Assembly: GCF_036014175.1 (NCBI RefSeq)
Contig: NZ_CP107917.1
Span: 4,588,001 to 4,652,000, forward strand
Length of the DNA: 64,000 bases
Source of the DNA: Streptomyces sp. NBC_00443
GTDB taxonomy: Bacteria; Actinomycetota; Actinomycetes; Streptomycetales; Streptomycetaceae
Direction: 5' to 3'
Under the pieces are notes generated by a model, which saw nothing but the letters and a program-made list of their open reading frames with translations, did not search any database and had not been told where the DNA came from. This document shows positions 1 through 8,754 of this stretch, one piece after another. A program made the position numbers and the translations under genes. Each line of letters begins with the position of its first letter. Positions within the stretch are counted from its first letter, which is position 1.

Positions 1-402
1 GACGCGCTCACCACCCTGCGCGCCGATGGCCTGTGGCTCGGCATCGCCGGGAACCAGACCGTCCGCGCGGGCCGCCTACTGCGGGATCTGTTCACCAACG
101 ACGTCGACCTGATCGGCACGTCCGACGACTGGGGAGCCTCGAAGCCCGACCGCGCATTCTTCGACCGCGTCGCCGAAGTCGTCCCCGCCGAGCCCGGCGA
201 GATGCTCTACGTCGGAGACCGCGTCGACAACGACATCCGGCCCGCTGTCGCGGCCGGGATGCACACTGCGCTCGTGCACCGCGGGCCGTGGGCGACGATC
301 CAGTGGAACACCGAGGAGGCGCAGAAACTGCCGACGTTCCGCGTCGACAGCCTCCTCGAGTTGTCCGGTGAGATCAGACAGTTCAACGCGCGAGAGCGCT
401 GA
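1..402 (+). CDS. HAD-family hydrolase, C-terminal part (5' truncated by window edge)
   Basis: The beginning lies outside the window; 133 codons remain, open from base 1 to a TGA at 400-402. The fragment shows the conserved lysine region ASKPD and the acidic motif GDRVDND of the haloacid dehalogenase superfamily, followed by the A-A-G-M segment usual in phosphoglycolate-phosphatase-like members. Such enzymes are cytoplasmic phosphatases of small metabolites; the substrate cannot be told. The last 20 bases overlap the 3' end of the convergent regulator gene. Confidence 0.85.
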   Translation, partial: DALTTLRADGLWLGIAGNQTVRAGRLLRDLFTNDVDLIGTSDDWGASKPDRAFFDRVAEVVPAEPGEMLYVGDRVDNDIRPAVAAGMHTALVHRGPWATIQWNTEEAQKLPTFRVDSLLELSGEIRQFNARER

Positions 403-1606
403 CCGTCGTAGACCACCCGTACAGGCGGTCGTCCAGCTCGCGTACGCATCGCTCGTGCTGGTGCGGCGCGAGCGCACGCCGTACTTCCCGAATACGGTCC
501 ATGCCCATCGCGTACCAGGTGCGCTCCAGCTGGTCGAGAGCGCGGATCCCGTACCCGCATGCCTCCTCAGGGTCCCCGGCCGCGGCCTCGACAGCGGCGA
601 GGTCGCCGAGGACGACGGTCCGCTGCTTCTCTTCCGCGTCGAGAGCATCGAGGACGCCGAGCAGCGTGGTGCGGGCCTGCGGCAGATGTCCGGCGCGCAG
701 CTCGGTGTTGCCCTTGAACGCAGCGAGGCGGATGGGGCTGAACCAGTCGAGCCACTCCGGAGTTTCGTGCTCGCTGCCTGCGCCGAGGAGGTCCTCGGCA
801 TGGCGGATCAGGTGCAATGCAGTACGCGTGTTGCCGCACCGGGTCTCGCATTCGGCCTCGACGGCGTCAAGCCACGCGAGGAGTTCAGCGGAGGCTGGGC
901 CGCGACGGGCGTAGGTCCGGGCAGCGACCATTCGCTCGACCGCGATGTCCCGATCCGCCCGCCAGGCGGGGATGAACGCGGTGTGCGCGAGGACTGCACT
1001 GCCGAGCAGGGGGTCGTCGGCCTCACCCGCAGCCTGTAGCGCGAGCAGCAGGGTGTGGTCGGCCCGGTCGCCGTCCCGCATGTCGAAGAACTCAATGCGC
1101 CCCGCCAGCAGGTAGGACTCGGCGAGGGCCGCTGCGATGGTCCGTCGGGTGTGGCCGGCGGTCTCGGTCAGCAGAGCGCAGCCCAGGGTGGCGTGGGCTG
1201 TAGCCGCGGGGTGAAGGGTGGCGGGTGCGACAGACCAGTACAGGTGTCGGTGGGAGCGGGTGACGGCTTGGAAGTGGCCGGCCACGGAGGCCGGTTGTAT
1301 GGCGCTTACTTCCCTTGGCACTGTTGCCAGACCGACCGCTGAGGCCGATGCAGCGAGGACGTTTCGCCGTCCCCGATCAACCTGAACGCCTGTGGGCGAG
1401 GTGAACCCGAGTGATTCCAGGTCCTGGCCGAGAAGCCGCGTGAGATCCTGGCCCACCTCTGGTTGTGGCCATGGGGGTGTGTCGGATTCCCAGCGTCGTA
1501 CCTGCCGGACGCCGACGCCTAGGGCATCCGCCAAGGCCTGCTGGGAGTGGTACCCGGCCGCCACACGGGCGGACTTGAGGCGGGTGTTGCCTGCGGGCCG
1601 TGCCAC
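383..1606 (-). CDS. XRE-family helix-turn-helix regulator with long helical C-terminal domain
   Basis: 407 residues from a GTG start preceded by GGAGGTG. Residues about 8-50 form an HTH of the XRE type (ALADALGVGVRQVRRWE); the remaining about 330 residues are Ala/Leu/Arg-rich and look like the TPR-like helical repeats common in Streptomyces regulators of this size. It is divergent from the small-gene cluster starting at 1798, so it probably controls that cluster and itself from the 190-bp spacer, which holds short direct repeats. Ligand or signal unknown. It converges on, and slightly overlaps, the HAD gene. Confidence 0.85.
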   Translation of the reverse strand: MARPAGNTRLKSARVAAGYHSQQALADALGVGVRQVRRWESDTPPWPQPEVGQDLTRLLGQDLESLGFTSPTGVQVDRGRRNVLAASASAVGLATVPREVSAIQPASVAGHFQAVTRSHRHLYWSVAPATLHPAATAHATLGCALLTETAGHTRRTIAAALAESYLLAGRIEFFDMRDGDRADHTLLLALQAAGEADDPLLGSAVLAHTAFIPAWRADRDIAVERMVAARTYARRGPASAELLAWLDAVEAECETRCGNTRTALHLIRHAEDLLGAGSEHETPEWLDWFSPIRLAAFKGNTELRAGHLPQARTTLLGVLDALDAEEKQRTVVLGDLAAVEAAAGDPEEACGYGIRALDQLERTWYAMGMDRIREVRRALAPHQHERCVRELDDRLYGWSTTVSALAR

Positions 1607-1636
1607 TGCTGCACCTCCATGTCGCGCTCTGCAGCA

Positions 1637-1729
1637 AGTGTCACCGGAAGTCCTCTGTCTGGCTAGGTGTCACCCCAGGGCAGCAACGAAAGTCCTGTTT
1701 GATGCCGCGGAAAGACTTCTGCAAGTCCT
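1637..1729. promoter_or_regulatory. Direct repeats in divergent promoter region (candidate operators)
   Basis: The spacer between the XRE regulator and the small-gene cluster has AAGTCCT three times (1648-1654, 1690-1696, 1723-1729) and GTGTCACC twice (1638-1645, 1667-1674). Repeated heptamers between divergent genes fit binding sites for the adjacent regulator; this is inference only. Confidence 0.35.
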
Positions 1730-1797
1730 CGAACCCCGGTTAGTTGAGGGCCAGTCTTGAACGCACCTGATCGCCTTTGGTGCCAAGGAGCCCGACG

Positions 1798-2199
1798 ATG
1801 CCGACCAGCCGCTTACCCACAGCCGCAGGGTGCACCCTGTATCCCGCCGGGGAAGACTGGGACGCCATCCGCGTGCCGCGCAGCGTCGGCCTGGCCGCGA
1901 TGGCCATCCTCGGCGCCCGCTGCGGTGCTGTGGTCGAGGACCCGCTCAGTACTGCCGTCTACTTCTTCACCCCTGTCGGTACTGCGTCCGCGTGGGAGGT
2001 GCAGAACACGCGCGCGCTGGGCTTCGACAGCGCCGTGACGATCCCGCCGGCGCGCCGTGTGGAGGGGCCGGGCGTGTACTGGCGGATGTGTCCGGGCGAG
2101 GACGGTTGGCTGACTGACCCCCAGGCGCTTGAGGCCGCCCTCGGTGACGCATTCGGTCCGCGGGTCGGCGCACAGATCGAGGCAGGTGTCGAAGCGTGA
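1798..2199 (+). CDS. Hypothetical protein, first gene of small-gene cluster
   Basis: 133 residues. ATG at 1798 is chosen because AAGGAG sits 8 bases upstream; an in-frame TTG at 1777 has no such site. No membrane segment or signal peptide is seen. The sequence is mixed alpha/beta in appearance (repeated short hydrophobic stretches, AAMAILGARCGAVV, YFFTPVGTA) and ends acidic. I do not recognise a family with certainty. It overlaps the next gene by four bases, which suggests translational coupling in one operon with the downstream small genes. Confidence 0.7.
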   Translation: MPTSRLPTAAGCTLYPAGEDWDAIRVPRSVGLAAMAILGARCGAVVEDPLSTAVYFFTPVGTASAWEVQNTRALGFDSAVTIPPARRVEGPGVYWRMCPGEDGWLTDPQALEAALGDAFGPRVGAQIEAGVEA

Positions 2200-2417
2200 G
2201 CGGTCACCTGGTTCCGCACGAGCCTGCCGATTCTCCGGCCGAGCTCACCCCGACGACGTCGCACGGATGGTGTGCCTGGCATCAAGGCACCGCTCGAGGT
2301 GTGCGCCTCATCAGCGCCATCGAACAGGGATCGGGCCCGGGCACAGCAGCCCACCGCTTCGCGTGCAGGCCATGCCGCGAGGCCTACGACCTCACGCCGC
2401 TGGCCGACCAGCCATGA
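2196..2417 (+). CDS. Small protein with two Cys/His pairs (zinc-ribbon-like)
   Basis: 73 residues from a GTG that overlaps the previous stop by 4 bases. Contains WCAWH near residue 26 and ACRPC near residue 57, i.e. a C-x2-H and a C-x2-C pair separated by about 27 residues, a spacing compatible with a zinc-binding fold. Function unknown. The next gene again overlaps by four bases (ATGA), and it and the gene after it have the same paired-cysteine layout, so the three may be paralogues. Confidence 0.65.
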   Translation: MSGHLVPHEPADSPAELTPTTSHGWCAWHQGTARGVRLISAIEQGSGPGTAAHRFACRPCREAYDLTPLADQP

Positions 2418-2650
2418 CCTGGATACCCAAGCCCCCGGCGGCCGCCGAGCTCAACCGGGCGCAGTACTCGGGCTGGGCCTGTTGCTGGTGCGCCACGTCC
2501 CTGCTCGGAGTATCGGGCGTGATCTCCGCCGGGATCGCTGAGGGCCGCATGGGGGCTCACGTCCTGGACACCGAGGTGTACGCCTGCGGGCCACGCTGCC
2601 CCCAGCGCCCTCGCCGTCGCCCCCGCCCTGCCGGGCCGAGCCAGACCTGA
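2414..2650 (+). CDS. Small protein with paired cysteines (zinc-ribbon-like), basic tail
   Basis: 78 residues; ATG at 2414 overlaps the preceding TGA. Shows ACCWC near residue 24 and YACGPRC near residue 60, two cysteine pairs about 35 residues apart, then a very basic Pro/Arg tail. No transmembrane helix. It lies in the same tight run of genes as its neighbours. The family is not recognised; a structural zinc site is inferred from the cysteine spacing only. Confidence 0.6.
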   Translation: MTWIPKPPAAAELNRAQYSGWACCWCATSLLGVSGVISAGIAEGRMGAHVLDTEVYACGPRCPQRPRRRPRPAGPSQT

Positions 2651-2670
2651 GCGTTCAGGAAGGAGCAGTT

Positions 2671-2859
2671 GTGGAACGGGAGTGGGTCACCGGGGACTGC
2701 TGGCTCGGCTGTGAGCGCGTCGGCCTGTCGGTGCTCTTTCTCGGGCCGGTCCAGTGGGACGGCCAACACGCCCCGTTCTTCGCCTGCGATGACTGCTTGG
2801 GCCGCCTCATGCGCCAGGCGAACTCCTACTTCATGCAGCGGCGCCCCGCCGCCGCATGA
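2671..2859 (+). CDS. Small protein with paired cysteines (zinc-ribbon-like)
   Basis: 62 residues from GTG, preceded by GGAAGGAGC at good spacing. DCWLGC near residue 10 and FFACDDC near residue 40 make two cysteine pairs about 25 residues apart. The aromatic-A-C-x2-C pattern matches the second pair of the two preceding genes, suggesting repeated duplication of one small gene. No catalytic motif is visible. Confidence 0.6.
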   Translation: MEREWVTGDCWLGCERVGLSVLFLGPVQWDGQHAPFFACDDCLGRLMRQANSYFMQRRPAAA

Positions 2860-2948
2860 GCCCGCCCCCACGACGACACCACCTCTTACCAGGTGGGTGT
2901 GGGGGCGGACAGCAAGTGCACATCAGCGATGGAAGGAAGGACTTCCGC

Positions 2949-3395
2949 ATGACTGTAGCACCTGAACAGACGGTAGTTGCCGAGAGGCGCGGCCGGGAAC
3001 TCGTCGGCGCCGACGAGTTCGAGATGCTCGCTGCGTTCTGCGCGGACGAGTACAAGATGAACCGAGCCCTGGCCGACCGAGTCATGGACCAGGCGCTGGC
3101 CATGATCTTCGTCATGGGCACCACCCGCTCAGGCAACACCATGGCACCGTCGCAGGTCGTCGACCCCGGATGGCACACCGCCATCCTCCACACCGAGTGG
3201 TACGCCGACTTCTGCCAGAAGAACTTTGGGTACCTCCTCCACCACCAGCCCAACAGCAAGATGCGCACGAAGGGCCTTATGGCCGACGTTACAGCCCGCA
3301 TCGAGACCGCCGGCTTCCACGTCGACCGGATCCTGTGGGGCACCGCAGGCGAATGCAACGCCCCGACCTGCTGCGGCGACGGCCCCTGCTGCTGA
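2949..3395 (+). CDS. Glycine-rich-domain (GRDP)-like small protein with Cys-rich C-terminus
   Basis: 148 residues; ATG 2949 follows GGAAGGAAGG, so the longer frame upstream is not used. The middle carries VDPGWHTAILHT, YADFC and a following HH-x-P, the Trp-His / Tyr-x2-Phe-Cys / His-His pattern of glycine-rich domain-containing (GRDP-like) proteins; this is recognition by pattern, not by search. The last 13 residues are CNAPTCCGDGPCC, with five cysteines. No leader or membrane helix. It follows the three paired-cysteine proteins on the same strand with only 90 bases between. Function unknown; the tail could bind metal, form disulfides or be modified. Confidence 0.65.
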   Translation: MTVAPEQTVVAERRGRELVGADEFEMLAAFCADEYKMNRALADRVMDQALAMIFVMGTTRSGNTMAPSQVVDPGWHTAILHTEWYADFCQKNFGYLLHHQPNSKMRTKGLMADVTARIETAGFHVDRILWGTAGECNAPTCCGDGPCC

Positions 3396-3473
3396 CCACC
3401 CCGGCCACTGTCAGTGGCTGCCGCTAGAGTCCCGGCCTCACGGGTCGGGACTCAGTACAAACATGGAGCTTTC

Positions 3474-3902
3474 ATGGCAACTGCCGAAGCCGCCAAAGGC
3501 CGGGGCCGGGTCACCGTCTTCAGCATGTTCGGGCCCGTCTTCGGCTACGCGAGCAGCCTTGTCGACGGCCGGCGGGTCGCGTACGTAGGCCCGGTCACTC
3601 CGGGCATGCACTGGCGCAAGGTCTGGCTGATGGCTGACCGCTGCTGCCGGCAGACCGAGGGCGAGGACGCGAAGGCCCGGTGGATCATCAGCCAGGCCAA
3701 CCGCGCACTCACCTGCGGCAGTGGTGTTGTCGTGAGGCTCCCCGACGCCGAGTGGGAGATGGAAGCAGGGGGCTGGCAGGTGGACTTCAACCCCGACTGG
3801 TGTCACCAGGACTCTCTGGCGACCGGCCCTCTGTCTATCCCGCTGCTCACTCCGGAGCAGATCGAGCCGAAGCCGACGTTTTATCCGCACTACGCGGTAT
3901 GA
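3474..3902 (+). CDS. Hypothetical protein
   Basis: 142 residues from ATG 3474, with GGAG five bases upstream; an upstream in-frame start at 3414 lacks a ribosome site. The protein is rich in Trp, Gly and Cys (RCC near residue 56, a WCHQD near the C-terminus) with no membrane segment. Not recognised. It is the last gene of the accessory run on this strand and is followed by the convergent small XRE regulator. Confidence 0.65.
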   Translation: MATAEAAKGRGRVTVFSMFGPVFGYASSLVDGRRVAYVGPVTPGMHWRKVWLMADRCCRQTEGEDAKARWIISQANRALTCGSGVVVRLPDAEWEMEAGGWQVDFNPDWCHQDSLATGPLSIPLLTPEQIEPKPTFYPHYAV

Positions 3903-4001
3903 CGTCCCGTTCCCAGGCTCCCGTTGCCGACTGTGCCCCGAGGGCGCCGGCAGCGGGACGAGCCCGGCCAGCCCTCGCGTTCCCCCGTCGGGGGCGGCCG
4001 C

Positions 4002-4238
4002 TCAGCGTACGAGCTCGGCGAGGTCGACCCCGATGGCCTCGGCGATGCGGATCAGGGTGTCGAGGAGCGGCGAGGCGTGGCCCTGTTCGATGCGGCTGTA
4101 TGTGGCGACGTCGATCCCGGAGCGGGTGCAGACCTCGAGTTGGGTGAGGTTGTGGTGCTCGCGGACGCGGCGGATCTGGTCTCCCACCTGACGGCGTCGG
4201 GTGAGTACCCGGTCGTCGGGCGGGGTATTGCGTGGCAC
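4002..4238 (-). CDS. Small XRE-family DNA-binding protein
   Basis: 78 residues from GTG, almost entirely one HTH domain: residues about 18-72 read IRRVREHHNLTQLEV, then SGIDVATYSRIEQG and LLDTLIRIAEAIGVDL, the classical cro/C1-type helix-turn-helix. Size and composition match single-domain regulators of plasmids, phages and toxin or accessory genes. It faces the small-gene cluster and its promoter lies in the hairpin-rich spacer to the right. Confidence 0.8.
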   Translation of the reverse strand: MPRNTPPDDRVLTRRRQVGDQIRRVREHHNLTQLEVCTRSGIDVATYSRIEQGHASPLLDTLIRIAEAIGVDLAELVR

Positions 4239-4413
4239 GGGTCCACGCTGTCGACCTAGTGATCATCTGTGATTAGGTTCGACCCTAATTTTATGGATCT
4301 TGGACTTCGGTCCTGATGGTCCAGCGGCTCGCCCTGTGCGGGCTGTTGGCGCGGGGCGGTGTGATGTGCGTCCGCCGGCCCCGTGAAGTGCTCGCCCGCG
4401 TGGCTGAGCGCGG

Positions 4414-4445
4414 CCGCCCCGTCCTCTCTGTGGAGGGCGGGGCGG
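4414..4445. terminator. Hairpin, 13-bp stem (terminator-like)
   Basis: Arms 4414-4426 and 4433-4445 pair over 13 bp with one T:G, loop of 6, followed by TTTCG. Very GC-rich. It sits upstream of the small XRE gene's start, so it may end a transcript arriving from the right or the left. Confidence 0.5.
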
Positions 4446-4543
4446 TTTCGTGTGTGGACGCTGTCCCATGGGTGGCTGATTCTGACTGAGCGTTAGGGAC
4501 GTGCTCTTCGTATTGGTGAGTGAGGGCGGGATACTGCCCGAGA

Positions 4544-4574
4544 CGCCCCCTGCCGGTCTAAGCGGCAGGGGGCG
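4544..4574. terminator. Hairpin A, 12-bp perfect stem
   Basis: CGCCCCCTGCCG (4544-4555) pairs perfectly with 4563-4574 around a 7-base loop. No clear U-run. Nearly the same stem recurs at 4895-4925. Confidence 0.55.
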
Positions 4575-4894
4575 CCCTTCCGGCCGGGAGCCTCCCGAGC
4601 ATCCCGGACCGGGCTTGTCATGGGGTTGTGCGTCAGGCGGACGGAACTGCCTCGTCCGCCTCCCCTTTGGGCACTTTACCCACTGCTCAGCGTCGTCTAC
4701 AGACGGTAGGGGCGGGTTCCACGAAAACTCCTCAGTGGGTTCGCACCGCTTCATGCCTGTATGAGCCATATATCGTGGCGCAATCTGGCCACGCAAGCAG
4801 ACCGGTTGCCCCGCTCTCGCCAATTCGGATACACGTTCGATTAGACTGCGAGCACGCTCCGGCCGGGCTCGGGAGGTCCTGGCCGGACGGCAGA

Positions 4895-4925
4895 CACCCC
4901 CTGCCGCATGAATCGGCAGGGGGTG
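4895..4925. terminator. Hairpin B, 12-bp perfect stem, near-copy of hairpin A
   Basis: CACCCCCTGCCG (4895-4906) pairs with 4914-4925 around a 7-base loop. Eleven of the twelve stem bases match hairpin A at 4544-4574, but the loop differs, so the stem is a repeated element about 350 bases apart. Confidence 0.55.
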
Positions 4926-5028
4926 CGCTGCAAGCGTAGACGGAGCCACTGACGACAGCTCGCCGCCAACGACCTCGCTGGGCGTCCGAGTTACGGGGTA
5001 GTAGCGGGGTAACAAGATCCGCAAATGT

Positions 5029-5065
5029 AGAAGCCCGGTAGACGGTGACGGTCTACCGGGCTTCT
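5029..5065 (-). terminator. Terminator downstream of tRNA-Ile
   Basis: A perfect 15-bp stem (5029-5043 with 5051-5065) and 7-base loop, 20 bases beyond the 3' end of the minus-strand tRNA gene. Position and strength fit the tRNA transcript terminator. Confidence 0.7.
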
Positions 5066-5085
5066 GAGCTGGCACTTGGCCTCTG

Positions 5086-5159
5086 TGGGGCTAACAGGAT
5101 TTGAACCTGTGGCCTCATCCTTATCAGGGATGCGCTCTAACCAACTGAGCTATAGCCCC
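5086..5159 (-). tRNA. tRNA-Ile (GAT anticodon)
   Basis: 74 bases reading GGGGCTATAGCTCAG at the 5' end, acceptor stem GGGGCTA pairing with TAGCCCC, anticodon loop CTGATAA (anticodon GAT), T-loop GGTTCAAATCC. No encoded CCA. Lies between the DUF3566/gyrA block and the accessory region; tRNA 3' ends are common insertion points for integrative elements, but no integrase gene is visible next to it. Confidence 0.95.
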
Positions 5160-5286
5160 GCCGCGCTCTGCGGTGTGTGTCCCGCGCGCTGACTCCTGAA
5201 GATTAGCGCACGACGCGGGCAGTCCCAAAATCGGTTGTCGGGGGACCGTCAGGAGAGGTTTGAAGCCGCCCCGGGGGCGGCAACGG

Positions 5287-6102
5287 TCACTCGTCCTCCG
5301 CGAGCGTCAGCTCGACGCCGCCCACGAAGCCGGCGGAGAGGTTGTAGATGAACGCGCCGAGGGTCGCCAGCGCCGTCGCGAGGACGACGTCGATGACCGC
5401 GATGATCGACGTGAACATCAGGACGTGCGGCAGCGACAGGAAGGCCTGCAGGTCGAAGCCGTTCGACTCGTTCGAGCCGGTGGCCTCGGAGATGGTGCCG
5501 CCGACCGTCGAGAAGACGCCCATGGCGTCCATGACCATCCAGAGCACCGCGGACGCGACGATCGTGCAGATGCCCAGCGCGATGGAGAGCAGGAAGCTGA
5601 CCTTCATGACCGACCAGGGGTCGGCCTTGGCCACGCGCAGGCGCGCCTTGCGGGTGCGGGGCGTCGTACGGGCACCGGTGCGCGGTCGGCGTACCGCGCT
5701 CTCCGGAGCGGGCGTCTGGTAGGCCTGCGGCGGGTGGTAGGGCCCGGCGGACTGCTGCGGCTGCCGTTCCCCGGGCAGCGGCGACGTGGACGGCGCGGAG
5801 GCCGCCTGCTGCGCCCCTGAGGGCTGCGGCTGGGGCTGAGGCTGGGCGCCCGGAGCGGCCGGGCCCGCGCCGGGCGCGTACTGCTGCTGGGTCTGCGAGC
5901 CTCGGGTGTCCGTCACGGGTCCCCCCTGGGATCCAGGTGCGTCGGGCGAGGGCGAGCCCTTCGCGGGCGACTTGATCGCCTTCAGCTGGGTGGTGTGCGG
6001 GTCCGTCGCAGGCGCGGCGGAGCCACGGCCGCCGCCCGTCTCCGAACCGGCTGTAGAACCGGTCGAGGTACCGGACGATCCGGCGCCCGTGGCTCCGCTC
6101 AC
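5287..6102 (-). CDS. DUF3566 domain membrane protein
   Basis: 271 residues from GTG with GAGGAGAG upstream. The first about 145 residues are a disordered Gly/Ser/Pro/Gln-rich cytoplasmic tail; the last about 115 hold DUF3566, with two hydrophobic helices (FLLSIALGICTIVASAVLW and the one starting VLMFTSIIAVIDVVL). This actinobacterial protein is regularly found immediately downstream of gyrA, as here (18-base gap). Its biochemical role is unknown; a structural or regulatory membrane role is inferred. Confidence 0.9.
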   Translation of the reverse strand: MSGATGAGSSGTSTGSTAGSETGGGRGSAAPATDPHTTQLKAIKSPAKGSPSPDAPGSQGGPVTDTRGSQTQQQYAPGAGPAAPGAQPQPQPQPSGAQQAASAPSTSPLPGERQPQQSAGPYHPPQAYQTPAPESAVRRPRTGARTTPRTRKARLRVAKADPWSVMKVSFLLSIALGICTIVASAVLWMVMDAMGVFSTVGGTISEATGSNESNGFDLQAFLSLPHVLMFTSIIAVIDVVLATALATLGAFIYNLSAGFVGGVELTLAEDE

Positions 6103-6120
6103 GATGACTCTCTCCTCGTG

Positions 6121-8712
<2,592 letters not shown>

Positions 8713-8754
8713 TGCTGGTGAAGGTCCTTCCTGGTGCGGTCAGCTGAGACCGAC

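Larger units (their letters stand above)
4239..5085. other. Gene-free spacer with four strong hairpins
   Basis: About 850 bases without a credible gene. Open frames exist on both strands (a 270-codon frame on the minus strand) but have low-complexity Pro/Arg composition and no ribosome site. Four perfect or near-perfect hairpins are listed separately. No integrase remnant, and no repeat of the tRNA 3' end, was found by eye. Confidence 0.6.

Noticed and set aside
4263..5075. 270-codon minus-strand frame and 87/103-codon plus-strand frames in the tRNA-side spacer
   Set aside because: Pro/Arg/Gly-rich without ribosome sites, and they run through hairpins; no family resemblance.
4239..5159. Integrated mobile element using tRNA-Ile as attachment site
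   Set aside because: No integrase or excisionase, and no second copy of the tRNA 3' end was found by eye within the window. The accessory genes to the left may still be foreign.
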